Assembly: GCF_001613165.1 (NCBI RefSeq)
Contig: NZ_BDBV01000020.1
Location: 1 to 64,000, forward strand
From: Nocardia mexicana NBRC 108244
GTDB lineage: Bacteria > Actinomycetota > Actinomycetes > Mycobacteriales > Mycobacteriaceae
Direction of reading: 5' to 3'
DNA: 64,000 nucleotides
Part shown: piece after piece, positions 16,733 through 25,409 of the stretch
Numbering within the stretch: position 1 is the stretch's first letter
Layout: the number at the start of each line of letters is the position of its first letter
Made by a program: the position numbers and the translations under genes
Notes under the pieces: model-generated
What the model was told of the DNA's origin: nothing
What the model saw: only the letters and a program-made list of their open reading frames with translations
Database searches by the model: none

Positions 16733-17884
16733 GTGGCACGGGACTACTACGGAATTCTCGGCGTCGGCCGCAATGCGAGCGACCAGGAGATCAAGCGCGC
16801 CTACCGCAAGCTGGCGCGGGAACTGCACCCCGACGTCAATCCCGACGCCGACGCGCAGGAGAAGTTCCGCGACGTATCGACCGCCTACGAGGTCCTCAGC
16901 GACCCGGAGAAACGGCGCATCGTCGATATGGGCGGGGATCCGATGGAGTCCGCGGGCGCCGGCGGCGGCTTCTCCGGTGCCGGATTCGGCGGCCTGGGCG
17001 ACGTGTTCGAGGCGTTCTTCGGCGGCATGGGTGCCGCCGGTGGTCAGCGGCGGCCGCGCGGGCGGGTGCAGCCGGGCGCGGATTCGCTGCTGCGGACCCG
17101 GTTGTCGCTGGCCGAATGCGCGGTCGGCGTCACCAAGCATCTGACCGTGGACACCGCGGTGCTGTGCGACCTGTGTCAGGGCGCGGGCACCAACGGCAAC
17201 TCCAAACCGGTGCGCTGCGAAACCTGCGGCGGCGCGGGCGAGGTGCAGACGGTGCAGCGGTCGTTCCTGGGCCAGGTGATGACCTCGCGTCCGTGCCCGA
17301 CCTGCCGCGGCACCGGCGAGACCATCCCGGATCCGTGCCGCAAGTGCGGCGGCGACGGCCGGGTGCGGTCACGCCGCGAGATCGCCGCGCCGATTCCGGC
17401 GGGCGTCGCGAACGGCATGCGGGTGCGGCTGGCCGCGCAGGGCGAGATCGGGCCCGGCGGCGGCCCCGCCGGTGACCTGTACGTCGAGATCGTCGAGCAG
17501 CCGCACGACACGTTCGTCCGCGACGGCGACGACCTGCACTGCACGATCCGGGTGCCGATGGTGGACGCCGCGCTCGGCACCACCGTCGTCATCGACACGA
17601 TCCTCGACGGCCCGACCGAGCTGTCGATCCCCGCGGGCACTCAGCCCGGCGAGGTGTCGGTGCTGCGCGGGCACGGCATGCCGAAGCTGCGCTCCAGCGC
17701 GCGCGGAGACCTGGTCGCGCACCTGGACATCGTGGTGCCGACGAAGCTGGACAACAAGCAGTCCGAACTGCTGCGCAAGTACAAGTCGACGCGCAACGGT
17801 GAGCGGACCGAGGTGCTGTCGGCGCAGTCCGAGCACAACAGCGGCCTGTTCGCGCGGCTGCGGGCCTCGTTCAGCGGACGCTGA
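16733..17884 (+). CDS. dnaJ2: DnaJ2 co-chaperone
   Basis: 383 residues. J domain at residues 1-68 with the HPD motif (LHPDVN); a Gly-rich linker; four CxxCxGxG-type zinc repeats ([32 protein letters not shown] at about residues 144-208); and two C-terminal substrate-binding domains. The protein stimulates DnaK ATPase activity and presents unfolded clients. GTG 16733 begins exactly at [10 protein letters not shown]. This is the hrcA-linked second DnaJ of actinobacteria (Rv2373c type), distinct from the dnaK-linked one. Confidence 0.93.
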   Translation: MARDYYGILGVGRNASDQEIKRAYRKLARELHPDVNPDADAQEKFRDVSTAYEVLSDPEKRRIVDMGGDPMESAGAGGGFSGAGFGGLGDVFEAFFGGMGAAGGQRRPRGRVQPGADSLLRTRLSLAECAVGVTKHLTVDTAVLCDLCQGAGTNGNSKPVRCETCGGAGEVQTVQRSFLGQVMTSRPCPTCRGTGETIPDPCRKCGGDGRVRSRREIAAPIPAGVANGMRVRLAAQGEIGPGGGPAGDLYVEIVEQPHDTFVRDGDDLHCTIRVPMVDAALGTTVVIDTILDGPTELSIPAGTQPGEVSVLRGHGMPKLRSSARGDLVAHLDIVVPTKLDNKQSELLRKYKSTRNGERTEVLSAQSEHNSGLFARLRASFSGR

Positions 17885-17891
17885 ATCCGGC

Positions 17892-18635
17892 GTGGCCGCA
17901 ACCGTTTTCTACCTCGACGAGATTCCCGAACCGGGTGCGGTCGCGGTGCTGGACGGGCCGGAGGGCCGCCATGCCGCGACGGTGCGTCGGATCCGGGTCG
18001 GCGAGCCGATCACCCTGTCGGACGGGGCCGGGGTGGTCGCCGCCTCGGAAGTGGTTGCGGCACAGAAGGACCGCCTCGAACTGAAGATCCTGGACCGGGT
18101 CGTGGCCGAGCGGGTGTCGCCGCCGGTGACGGTCGTGCAGGCGTTGCCGAAGTCGGATCGCTCCGAGCTGGCCGTCGAGCTGATGACCGAGGCCGGGGTG
18201 GACGCCATCGTGCCGTGGCAGGCGGCGCGCTGTGTCGCCAACTGGGAAGGTAAGGCGCGCAAGGGGGTCGACAAGTGGCGGGCGGCCGCGCGGGCCGCGG
18301 CGCGGCAGTCTCGGCGGGCCTACATCCCCGAGGTGGGGGAGTTGCACCGCACGCCGGATGTGCTGGAGCTGGTGCGGAACGCGAAGGCGGACAACGGGGT
18401 TGTCGCCGCGCTGCACGAGTCGGGCGAGTCCCGGTTCGTCGATCTGCCCCTCGCGCGGGCCTCGCGGGTCGTGTTGATCGTCGGCCCGGAAGGGGGATTG
18501 GACGACGTCGAGCTCGAGGCTTTGACTGCCGCCGGTGCCGAGGCGGTCCTGCTGGGGCCCACCGTCTTACGCACGTCTACGGCCGCCGCCGTCGCACTGG
18601 GCGCGCTGGGCGCCCTCACGCCGCGCTGGGCGTGA
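17892..18635 (+). CDS. rsmE: RsmE, 16S rRNA (uracil1498-N3)-methyltransferase
   Basis: 247 residues with the SPOUT-fold signatures of RsmE. An N-terminal PUA-like domain is followed by LPKSDRSELAVELMTEAGVD (about residue 85), then the SAM-binding knot with IVGPEGGLDDVELEAL and LLGPTVLRTSTAA near the C-terminus. The enzyme methylates U1498 of 16S rRNA. GTG 17892 is 8 nt after the dnaJ2 stop codon, so the two are probably cotranscribed, as in mycobacteria (Rv2372c). Confidence 0.92.
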   Translation: MAATVFYLDEIPEPGAVAVLDGPEGRHAATVRRIRVGEPITLSDGAGVVAASEVVAAQKDRLELKILDRVVAERVSPPVTVVQALPKSDRSELAVELMTEAGVDAIVPWQAARCVANWEGKARKGVDKWRAAARAAARQSRRAYIPEVGELHRTPDVLELVRNAKADNGVVAALHESGESRFVDLPLARASRVVLIVGPEGGLDDVELEALTAAGAEAVLLGPTVLRTSTAAAVALGALGALTPRWA

Positions 18636-18848
18636 CGGCCGCGAGGTCGTGCACGGATATCGGTTGTCGGGCGTCCGGGCTCGAGCCGTTCATGCTGCCT
18701 GACCCGCACTGTGCCGCTGGGCGACTGGTGGACGGCAGTCGGGTGTCGGGCATCCGGGGCCGATGAGCCTGCTGCGGGAATCCGGTCGGCCGTGCGCGTA
18801 TGTGGTTCACGGCTCGCACGCGCATCGGTATTGCCGTTATCGTTGAGC

Positions 18849-19388
18849 GTGTTCGTGAATCGGAAGACCCGTCGCCGATCCGGGACGGGGGCGCTCGAGG
18901 AGAAGCTCGCGACGACGCTGGCGAGCCTGCCGATACCCGAACCGTGGGACCGGGGGCGATTTATCGAGGGTGTGGCCGAGCTGCGCGGGCGGCCGATCAC
19001 GGTCATTCCCGCGGGGCGGCTCGAACTGCCCGAGCTCGGCGAAAGCCCTTGCGGCCTGTGGTTACTGCGCGAACACGACGACATCATCGTCCACGAGGAC
19101 GCCACCTCGGAGTACCACATGGATCAGATCGTGTGTCACGAGATCGGGCATATGGTGCTCGGGCACGGGCAGGCCGAGCCGCCCGCCGACGGCGAACTCG
19201 GTGATCCGCGGTACGCCGCCGTCCTGCCCGATCTCGATCCGTCGACGGTCCGCGGTGTCCTCGGCCGCTCACACTACGGAGACGATCTGGAGCGTGAGGC
19301 CGAGACGTTCGCGAGCATGCTGCTGGTCGCCGCGGTGTCGCGGCGGCAGGGCGGCGACGTTCGACGACTGTTCTTCGGGCAGCGGTGA
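18849..19388 (+). CDS. ImmA/IrrE-family metallo-endopeptidase
   Basis: About 179 residues. The zinc protease motif HEIGHMVLGH lies at about residue 97, preceded by IVHEDATSEYHMDQIVC, as in the ImmA/IrrE family. A second acidic segment near ERECETFASMLL-type sequence (EREAETFASMLLVAA) supplies the third ligand Glu. ImmA proteins cleave phage-type or stress repressors. There is no XRE regulator gene beside it here. The gene overlaps the following MAB_1171c-type membrane gene by 4 bp, so the two are coupled. The start could be TTG 18843, GTG 18849 or GTG 18855. Confidence 0.8.
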   Translation: MFVNRKTRRRSGTGALEEKLATTLASLPIPEPWDRGRFIEGVAELRGRPITVIPAGRLELPELGESPCGLWLLREHDDIIVHEDATSEYHMDQIVCHEIGHMVLGHGQAEPPADGELGDPRYAAVLPDLDPSTVRGVLGRSHYGDDLEREAETFASMLLVAAVSRRQGGDVRRLFFGQR

Positions 19389-20629
19389 CTTCGTCGGTAC
19401 CGGCCGCGGTGGCGTGGCCGATCCTCGGGGTGTCGGCAGTGGTGCTCCTACTGCGGTGGCTGTGGTTCAGCGGCAGTCCCGTCGAGCGCTATCTCAACGG
19501 CGGGCTCACTGTCGTCCTGCTCACTCAGTTGTTGCGCGAGGATGCGGTGCAGCGCGCCGTTTCCGGTCGGACGGGGCTGAATGTGGGGTCGATTCAGCAG
19601 CTTTCGCTGGCGACCATCGTCTGTTCGATGGTCCCGTTGCTGTGCGTCGTGGGCTTGCTATCCGGTATGTCGCCGAAAGCTGTTGGGCGGCAACGTAATG
19701 TGCTGAGTGGGCTGACGGCGCTGAGCCTGGCCGTCATGCTGGTGGCCGGGACTCGGGCGCGCCGTGCGGACCTGCCGATATATGTGAGCGGGGGATGGGA
19801 CGGCGTGCTGTTCTGGGTCGCCTTCTCGGCGGTGCAGCTCGTATTCGCGTGGGTGGCGATCCGGCAGTGCCTGGTGGAGTTCCGGCGGCCCGGCGCTCCC
19901 CGGGGTGTGCGGGTCGTCGCGGTCTTTCTCGCGGTCGTGGTGACGATCATCGGAGTGCAGGTGTGGCTCGAGCCGGTGTTCGCGCTGCTGCAGGAGGTGC
20001 GGGTGGTCGACTCCCTCGGATACCGGCTCCGCGCGGAGGCGCAGAACTACTTCTGGAGTGCCACGGCGGGTTTCGCCGTCTCCATGGTGCCGATGGCAAC
20101 GGCGTTCACTCGATACCTCGGCTGGGACGCGACGACCAGACGATGGCGGCGGCTTTCGGTCCTGTGGCAGGCGATGATCGCGCTGTTCCCCGGCAGTCGG
20201 CTGCCGCTGGACACCGGGCGGCGGATGCGCGGAGTCACCACGCTGCAGTTGCAGCGCGCCACGGTCGAGATCCGTGACGGCTTGCTCGAGCTCCGTCCCT
20301 ACTGCACCGCCGTGGATCCGGCGCGGCTCGCGGAATTCCTGGCGTACGAAAAGGTTCCGCGGTCGGAGCGTGAATCCGCCGAATGGGCGTTGCAATTGGC
20401 GACGGCCGCGCGGGACAGGGCGCGGTCTTCGAATCCGCCGAGCGCTGCCGGTGTTCCGCAACCCGTGTCGTCGGCCGCGAACCTGGACGACGAGGTGGCG
20501 GAGCTGCTGCGACTCACCGAATGGTGGCCTGCCGCCGAACGTTTCGTCGCGAACAAGGGGAATGGTGTTCCTGGGGGAACACCGGCAGCGACTTCGTCGT
20601 CACGAGGCGACCCGGTCGGCAGGCCGTGA
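19385..20629 (+). CDS. MAB_1171c-family integral membrane protein
   Basis: 414 residues. About seven hydrophobic segments fill the first 250 residues (for example PILGVSAVVLLLRWLWF, LATIVCSMVPLLCVVGLL, VVAVFLAVVVTIIGVQVWL). A cytoplasmic C-terminal domain of about 170 residues follows (LRGVTTLQLQ-type ATVEIRDGLLELRP, then ESAEWALQLA). This organisation matches the MAB_1171c (DUF6545-like) family, often encoded beside ImmA/IrrE proteases in actinobacteria; its transport role is only assumed. The last codons and the stop lie in a short tandem repeat, so the C-terminal tail (TSSSRGDPVGRP) may be variable between strains. Confidence 0.7.
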   Translation: MTSSVPAAVAWPILGVSAVVLLLRWLWFSGSPVERYLNGGLTVVLLTQLLREDAVQRAVSGRTGLNVGSIQQLSLATIVCSMVPLLCVVGLLSGMSPKAVGRQRNVLSGLTALSLAVMLVAGTRARRADLPIYVSGGWDGVLFWVAFSAVQLVFAWVAIRQCLVEFRRPGAPRGVRVVAVFLAVVVTIIGVQVWLEPVFALLQEVRVVDSLGYRLRAEAQNYFWSATAGFAVSMVPMATAFTRYLGWDATTRRWRRLSVLWQAMIALFPGSRLPLDTGRRMRGVTTLQLQRATVEIRDGLLELRPYCTAVDPARLAEFLAYEKVPRSERESAEWALQLATAARDRARSSNPPSAAGVPQPVSSAANLDDEVAELLRLTEWWPAAERFVANKGNGVPGGTPAATSSSRGDPVGRP

Positions 20630-20697
20630 CGCAGTGGGCAGGCCGTGAGGCAGGGGCGGGCCGTGAGGCAGTGGGCAGGCCGTGAGGCAGTGGGCAG
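20622..20697. repeat. 18-19-bp tandem repeat, four copies
   Basis: The motif GGCCGTGAGGCAGTGGGCA recurs at 20622, 20641, 20659 and 20678 with small changes. The first copy contains the stop codon of the MAB_1171c-type gene. The repeat runs into the intergenic stretch and looks like slippage-generated sequence. Confidence 0.75.
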
Positions 20698-20742
20698 GTC
20701 GAGCTCTGGTCGGCAGGCTGTGACCCGATCGGCAGGTGGTGC

Positions 20743-20859
20743 GTCGGTCGGCAGATCGTGATCCGGTCGGCTCGGGGTTGGGTCGGTCGGCAGATCGTGA
20801 TCCGGTCGGCTCGGGGTTGGGTCGGTCGGCAGATCATGACCCGGTCAGCCCGGGGTGGG
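20743..20859. repeat. 39-bp tandem repeat, three copies
   Basis: Unit copies begin at 20743, 20782 and 20821; the first two are nearly identical (GTCGGTCGGCAGATCGTGATC...) and the third is degenerate. It lies in the gap 20630-21022. Apart from these two repeats and the hairpin at 20966 this gap holds no gene I can support. Confidence 0.75.
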
Positions 20860-20965
20860 TCGGGCGGAGGTGGCGATCCGGTCAGCCGGGGCGAGCCGTG
20901 GCCGGTCGAGGCTGGATGGGCCGAAACCCGCTGTGCGGTAGGAACTGTGCGGTCAGCGACCGTGC

Positions 20966-20993
20966 CGGGCCGGGCACATCGGTGCCCGGCCCG
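20966..20993 (-). terminator. Terminator of the Pro-rich protein gene
   Basis: A perfect 12-bp stem (CGGGCCGGGCAC / GTGCCCGGCCCG) with an ATCG loop lies 29 nt after the stop of the minus-strand Pro-rich gene. It would also block readthrough from the plus-strand repeats. Confidence 0.7.
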
Positions 20994-21022
20994 ACAATCC
21001 CGTATTCGATGCGGGAGGCGTA

Positions 21023-21307
21023 TCAGGCTCCGGGCGGCGGCGGGAGCGGTTTGCCGTCGGGGCCCATCGGGGGCGGGCACGGCTTGCCGTCGGCACCGAC
21101 CGGCGGGGGCAGCGGTTTGCCGTCCGGGCCCAGCGGCGGGGGCAGGGGCTTGCCGTCCGGGCCCATCGGGGGTGTCGGGCACCCCTCCGGCGCGGTGTGG
21201 TGGTCGGTCTGCACGACATGCGGAGCGGCCGTGGCCGCCCCGGCGCCGACCAGGCCGAAGCCCGCGACCGCGGCGGAAACGAGGATGGTTGCCATCCGAA
21301 GCTTCAT
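21023..21307 (-). CDS. Small secreted Pro-rich repeat protein
   Basis: 94 residues. Residues 1-28 are a clear signal peptide (MKLRMATILVSAAVAGFGLV, then AATAAP). The mature part is a chain of four PPxGPDGKPLPPP-type repeats (PPMGPDGKPLPPPLGPDG and so on). ATG 21307 has an AAGGAAG ribosome site. Pro-rich repeat proteins of this kind are common on mycolate-actinomycete surfaces but have no assigned function. It stands alone, with a strong terminator downstream. Confidence 0.7.
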   Translation of the reverse strand: MKLRMATILVSAAVAGFGLVGAGAATAAPHVVQTDHHTAPEGCPTPPMGPDGKPLPPPLGPDGKPLPPPVGADGKPCPPPMGPDGKPLPPPPGA

Positions 21308-21388
21308 ACAACTTCCTTCTCTCGAACGGTATTGCCCGTCAACGCATTAGACGTGCTGACCGGGACCCGGTTCCGCTTTGCTGCGAGG

Positions 21389-21404
21389 TGTGGTCCAAAC
21401 CACA
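21389..21404. promoter_or_regulatory. Inverted repeat, candidate operator
   Basis: TGTGGT, a CCAA spacer and ACCACA form a perfect 6-bp inverted repeat between the divergent Pro-rich and carotenoid oxygenase genes, 136 nt before the oxygenase start. The position suits a regulator site; none is encoded beside it. Confidence 0.4.
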
Positions 21405-21539
21405 ACTGTGGGTGCTCGTTCTCGAGGAGGACAGCCCTCGTTCCCGCGGCCGGAACTGCGGCTCGGTAGGGGAGTCGGGTGCGGGCCGGGGATCGGAGGC
21501 TTGACGGACAAGGGAATTCGGGCCGTCAGGAGAATCGCG

Positions 21540-22997
21540 ATGCGGGAATTCGATCGTCGGGCGGTGCTTCGGCACGCCGTGACCGGGGCGGCCGTCGCCG
21601 CGGTGGCGGGGGTGGCGGGCGCGACGTTCACGGGATGCGCCGAGCCCGAATCATCCCCGGTAACGCCGCGGAAGACCTATCTCACCGGGGTGCTGGCTCC
21701 CGTGGGCGAGGAGACCACCGCCGAGAACCTGACCGTGGACGGGCGCATCCCGCCGGAGCTGTCGGGCCGGTATCTGCGCAACGGCCCGAATCCGAAGCCC
21801 GGCACCGACACCGGGCTGTGGTGGAGTGGGGCCGGGATGATCCACGGCGTCCGGCTGCGGGACGGGCGGGCGGAGTGGTATCGCAATCGCTGGGTGCGGA
21901 CCGTCGACGCGCCGCAGCGGACTCCGGACGGCAAGCGGGACTTGCGGGTCGGCGCCGCGAACACGAACATCATCGCGCACGGAGGTCGGATTCTGGCGTT
22001 GTACGAGGTGTCCTACCCGTACCGACTCAGCCCCGATCTGGATACCTTGGGCCCCTACGATTTCGGTGGTCGACTGCACACGCCCATGACGGCGCATCCG
22101 AAGGTCGACCCGGTCACCGGGGAGTTGCACTTCTTCGGATTCTCCCAGCGGCCACCGCAATTGACCTACTACCGCGCCTCGGCCGCCGGGCTGCTCGAGC
22201 ACAGCCTGCCGATCACGCTGCCCGGTCCGGAGTCGCCGTTCGTCCACGACTTCGCGATCACGGCCGACTATGTGATCTGGCCGGACCTGCCGGTCGTCTG
22301 GGATCGCGCCGCGCAACAGGCAGGCTTCCCGAACTGGAGCGACACCCACCCCGCCCGCCTGGGTGTGATGCCGCGAAATGCCGCCTCCGACACCGAAATA
22401 CGCTGGTACCCGGTCGATCCGAGATGGGCCTTTCACATCGGCAACGCCTATCAGCTGCCCGACGGCAGGATCGTCGTCGACGGGATCAGCGGAGACCGCG
22501 AAGCATGGCGGGGCGTGGACGCGATCTTCAAGGGCACCGCGGAGCGACGCGGCGCCGGATTCGCCTACCGCTGGATCCTGGATCCCGCGACGGGCACGTC
22601 CGCCGAATACGCATTGGACGACACGGCAACCGAATTCCCCACCATCAACGACACCCACCTGGGCCGACCCCACCGCTACCTCTACAGCCCCACCTCACCA
22701 CTGGCCCCGACCCGCGACAACGTCATCACCAAGCTGGACACCGGCGCCGGTACCCGGTCCGTCCACCGCCTGGCACCCGACATCGTCTCGGGCGAAACGG
22801 TTTTCGCACCCGCCGCCCAGCCGACCGGCGAGGACGGCGGCTACCTGATCTCGATCGTCCACAACGCGGCCCGCGACCAATCCGCCCTGCTCATCCTCGA
22901 CGCCACCGCCCTCACGAGCCGCCCCCTCGCCACCGTCCACCTCCCACACCGAGTCCCCTACGGCTTCCACGGCCACTGGATCCCCGACCCGCAATGA
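21540..22997 (+). CDS. Carotenoid oxygenase with Tat/lipoprotein-like signal
   Basis: 485 residues of the carotenoid cleavage oxygenase family (seven-bladed propeller with a four-His iron site). PELSGRYLRNGPNPKP is the family opening. Candidate iron ligands include TAHPKVDPVTGELHFFG, FVHDFAITADYVIW, a third His in the TINDTHLGRPHRY region and the C-terminal YGFHGHWIP. The enzymes cleave carotenoids, stilbenes or lignin-type alkenes. Unusually, residues 1-36 read like an export signal: MREFDRRAVLRHAVTG with twin Arg, then a hydrophobic stretch and GATFTGC, which could be a lipobox. Most family members are cytoplasmic. ATG 21540 has a CAGGAG ribosome site. Confidence 0.85.
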   Translation: MREFDRRAVLRHAVTGAAVAAVAGVAGATFTGCAEPESSPVTPRKTYLTGVLAPVGEETTAENLTVDGRIPPELSGRYLRNGPNPKPGTDTGLWWSGAGMIHGVRLRDGRAEWYRNRWVRTVDAPQRTPDGKRDLRVGAANTNIIAHGGRILALYEVSYPYRLSPDLDTLGPYDFGGRLHTPMTAHPKVDPVTGELHFFGFSQRPPQLTYYRASAAGLLEHSLPITLPGPESPFVHDFAITADYVIWPDLPVVWDRAAQQAGFPNWSDTHPARLGVMPRNAASDTEIRWYPVDPRWAFHIGNAYQLPDGRIVVDGISGDREAWRGVDAIFKGTAERRGAGFAYRWILDPATGTSAEYALDDTATEFPTINDTHLGRPHRYLYSPTSPLAPTRDNVITKLDTGAGTRSVHRLAPDIVSGETVFAPAAQPTGEDGGYLISIVHNAARDQSALLILDATALTSRPLATVHLPHRVPYGFHGHWIPDPQ

Positions 22998-23044
22998 GGA
23001 TCGAGCGGTCGACACGGACCGCATGCCCGCGGCACCCCATGGTG

Positions 23045-23063
23045 TGGTATCTGTCCTGGTATC
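23045..23063. promoter_or_regulatory. Direct repeat in the vapBC promoter region
   Basis: TGGTATC at 23045 and 23057 are direct repeats 12 bp apart, 9-27 nt before the antitoxin start. They overlap the expected core promoter, so this may be the autoregulatory VapBC site. Confidence 0.45.
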
Positions 23064-23071
23064 ATCTGCTC

Positions 23072-23296
23072 ATGGCATGGACTATGCGCCTTCCCGACGA
23101 CGAGGATGCTGCCCTCGACAAACAGGCCAAGGTCGAAGGGCGGTCCAAGCACGAGATCACCCGGGATGCCCTGCGTCTGTATCTGCTGCGGAATCGCACC
23201 TGGGAAACCCCGCTGTTCGCCGATGACGAGGGCGTCGACCTGGGCGGTCCGATCACCAAGGAAGACATCCGGAACATCATGCACCGGTCCGCATGA
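23072..23296 (+). CDS. vapB: VapB-type ribbon-helix-helix antitoxin
   Basis: 74 residues: MAWTMRLPDDEDAALDKQAK begins with the DNA-binding strand (TMRLPDDE) of a ribbon-helix-helix, followed by VEGRSKHEITRDALRLYLL. The C-terminal acidic tail would wrap the toxin. ATG 23072 gives the expected short antitoxin; longer in-frame extensions lie in the carotenoid oxygenase frame's shadow. It overlaps vapC by 4 bp. Confidence 0.8.
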   Translation: MAWTMRLPDDEDAALDKQAKVEGRSKHEITRDALRLYLLRNRTWETPLFADDEGVDLGGPITKEDIRNIMHRSA

Positions 23297-23730
23297 TCGT
23301 CATTGCGGATACCTCCGGAGTTCTCGCGCTGCTGAACCGTAGTGACCCCGAGCATCTGGCGGCGCGCCGTGCGGCAAATGCGGCCAGCACCCTGGTGGTG
23401 AGCGCGCTGTCGCTGACAGAGGTCCATCATGTGGCCACCGCGCGTGCCGGGCGCGCCGTTGCGGACCAGCTGTTGCTGCTGCTGGCCGACCGCATCGCAA
23501 CTACACGCGTCGAGGTCGCCAACACCGACGCCGCACAGATCAGGACGGCGGTCGGGATCCGGAGTCATTACGGCGGACTGGATCTGGACCTGGTCGATGC
23601 CGTCTGCGTCGCATTGGCAGCCGAATACGACACCGACACGATTCTGACCCTGGACCGGCGCGACTTCCGCACCCTCCGCCCACTGACCCGTTACCCGGCG
23701 TTTCGTGTCCTACCCGACGATATGGACTGA
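23293..23730 (+). CDS. vapC: VapC-type PIN-domain ribonuclease toxin
   Basis: 145 residues. PIN-domain acidic residues are in place: Asp6 in IVIADTSGVLALL, an acidic residue in SLTEVHH (about residue 41), and DLDLVDAVCVALA (about 98-104) plus ILTLDRRDF (about 115-121). VapC proteins cleave specific tRNA or rRNA sites and are neutralised by VapB. The overlap with vapB indicates an operon. Confidence 0.85.
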   Translation: MIVIADTSGVLALLNRSDPEHLAARRAANAASTLVVSALSLTEVHHVATARAGRAVADQLLLLLADRIATTRVEVANTDAAQIRTAVGIRSHYGGLDLDLVDAVCVALAAEYDTDTILTLDRRDFRTLRPLTRYPAFRVLPDDMD

Positions 23731-23732
23731 GC

Positions 23733-23834
23733 CTGCGTGAGTGGCGCCGCCACGAACTGCGCGGCGGCGACATCGAATCCCGCTATCCCGGCGTGCTCAC
23801 CAGCATCATCGCCGCCGCCCGCGACCGGGTGTGA
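23733..23834 (+). pseudogene. Possible 3' remnant of an unidentified gene
   Basis: Directly after vapC, a frame with no start reads LREWRRHELRGGDIESRYPG, then VLTSIIAAARDRV and a stop. It has normal coding composition and looks like the C-terminus of a soluble protein, but I could not name the family. It may be the stump of a gene lost when vapBC arrived, or chance. Confidence 0.25.
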
Positions 23835-23896
23835 ACCTCTGGGAACCAGATACGGCTACATCGGCGGCGACCGTTCCGCCGCTCGAATCGGCTGCT

Positions 23897-24928
23897 TTAC
23901 GCGCGGGCCAGGCGTCGCCCGAGGGCCATCAGCAGAGCTACTTCCAGGCCGATGGTGATCAGTCCGATGACGGCGCTGATCGGCGAGGCGGGCATCATGA
24001 ACGCGGTGTGGGAGACGAGGATGCCTCCGATGAGCCAGAGACGATGGCCGTCGGTCCAGTTGCCCGCCCTGCGCCAGCGCAGGACCAGCCAGCCGAACGG
24101 GATCGCCGCCATCGCTGCGACGATCAGCCGGAGCCCCGGCGACATCATGTCGCCGAACAGCAGGTCCGGCCCGAGACCGAGCGGTAGCAGCGTGGTCAGG
24201 AAAGCCATCGTCAAGTACGCCGACACGATGCCGACCACCACGGGTCGCGGCGCCCGCCGATCGCTGCGGACTCCGTCCGGCAACCGGAGTCGAGGCAGCA
24301 CCCGCAGGGCCGTCCAGGCCAGCAGCGCCAGCGCCACGACGTAAGCAACCGTCAATCCCCACGGGGTTCGGTATCCGGGATCCTCCGTGGCCGAGACGAT
24401 GCCTCGCAGCCCGAGCACGCCGAGGACTGCCAGTACTCCCGTGACAACGAATCCACCTGTGCGCAAATAGGTTTGATTGCGCAGGTTGGGGAAGAGCAGG
24501 TCGGCGATCATGATGGGCAGCAACACACTGAGCACGACATGGACACCGATTTGCGATTCCCAGTAGGTCCAGTTGATGCCGAAGGCGCGCAGGCCCCAGT
24601 CGGCGGCGCCATACATCTGCGGACTCGTCAGCGCCTGCAGGCCGAGACCGTCCTCTGCCACCTGGTAGGCCAGACCGAGCACCACCAGGCTCGGCCAGCC
24701 GCCGCCGACCCGGACGACCGCCTCCCGAATGACCAGGATCCCCGCGCCGTACATCACCATCAACAGTGGCAGGAGCAGCCAGGTTATCGGGACGGCGACG
24801 GCGGTGAAGGTCAGTTCCGCACACAGTGTCGTCAGCAGCACCAGGGTCCACGCGGCACGCAGTCGGCCCCGCTCGAATCGGGTGTGGCCTGGTCGAGGGT
24901 CGGCGGCCGTGGCGCGATCGGAGTTCAT
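23897..24928 (-). CDS. Multi-pass membrane protein of unknown function
   Basis: 343 residues with eight or nine strongly hydrophobic segments (for example ITWLLLPLLMVMYGAGILVI, VHVVLSVLLPIMIADLLF, VTGVLAVLGVLGLRGI, LIGLITIGLEVALLMALG-type ends). The family was not recognised. Its ATG overlaps the stop of the upstream VOC-like gene (ATGA), so it is coupled to that gene. The operon probably continues from the FAD monooxygenase gene 38 nt upstream. Confidence 0.65.
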   Translation of the reverse strand: MNSDRATAADPRPGHTRFERGRLRAAWTLVLLTTLCAELTFTAVAVPITWLLLPLLMVMYGAGILVIREAVVRVGGGWPSLVVLGLAYQVAEDGLGLQALTSPQMYGAADWGLRAFGINWTYWESQIGVHVVLSVLLPIMIADLLFPNLRNQTYLRTGGFVVTGVLAVLGVLGLRGIVSATEDPGYRTPWGLTVAYVVALALLAWTALRVLPRLRLPDGVRSDRRAPRPVVVGIVSAYLTMAFLTTLLPLGLGPDLLFGDMMSPGLRLIVAAMAAIPFGWLVLRWRRAGNWTDGHRLWLIGGILVSHTAFMMPASPISAVIGLITIGLEVALLMALGRRLARA

Positions 24929-25371
24929 TCGCGCGCGTCGATCAAGGTTCGGATGTCGATCTTTCCCATGGCGTGGACGGCGTCGAGGACCCGGTCGGCG
25001 GCCTCGGGTTCGGCGTCACTCAGCAGTTCACCCAGGGCCTTCGGGATGACCTGCCAACTGACCCCGAAGCGGTCCGTCAGCGAGCCGCCCGGCCCGGGCT
25101 TTCCGCCGTCGGTGAGGGCTGCCCATATCCTGTCCACCTCTTCCTGAGTGTCGCAGTCGACATAGAGCGAGACAGCTCCGGTGAAGGTGAACTGCGGGCC
25201 GCCGTTGAACGCGATGAATCGCTGGCCGGCCAGTCGAAAGGTGACGGTCGTGGCGCGGCCGTGGCGATCGTGTTGGATGTCGACGATTTCGGAGTCGGCG
25301 AACAGGCTCGTGTAGTAGTCGGCGGCCTGCTCGGCACGGCCGTCGAACCACAGGAATGTGCTGACGTGCAT
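24925..25371 (-). CDS. VOC-family (PhnB-like) protein
   Basis: 148 residues: MHVSTFLWFDGRAEQAADYY, then SLFADSEIVDIQHD, FRLAGQRFIAFNGG, a YVDCDTQEEVDRIWAALTDGG segment and GVSWQVIPKALGELL. These are the hallmarks of PhnB-like/3-demethylubiquinone-methyltransferase-like VOC proteins. Its catalytic role is unknown. ATG 25371 has an AGGAG ribosome site. It lies between the FAD monooxygenase and the membrane protein, in one operon. Confidence 0.8.
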   Translation of the reverse strand: MHVSTFLWFDGRAEQAADYYTSLFADSEIVDIQHDRHGRATTVTFRLAGQRFIAFNGGPQFTFTGAVSLYVDCDTQEEVDRIWAALTDGGKPGPGGSLTDRFGVSWQVIPKALGELLSDAEPEAADRVLDAVHAMGKIDIRTLIDARE

Positions 25372-25409
25372 GGTTGTCTCCTCGATATCGGGTTCGCGGG
25401 TGCCCGGGT

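Noticed and set aside
20622..20860. Possible CRISPR array
   Set aside because: Units are contiguous and similar end to end with no variable spacers; they are simple tandem repeats.
20514..21311. 265-residue minus-strand frame across the tandem repeats
   Set aside because: It is out of frame with the clear signal-peptide gene at 21023-21307, and its repeats (PTQPRADRI) just mirror the DNA repeats.
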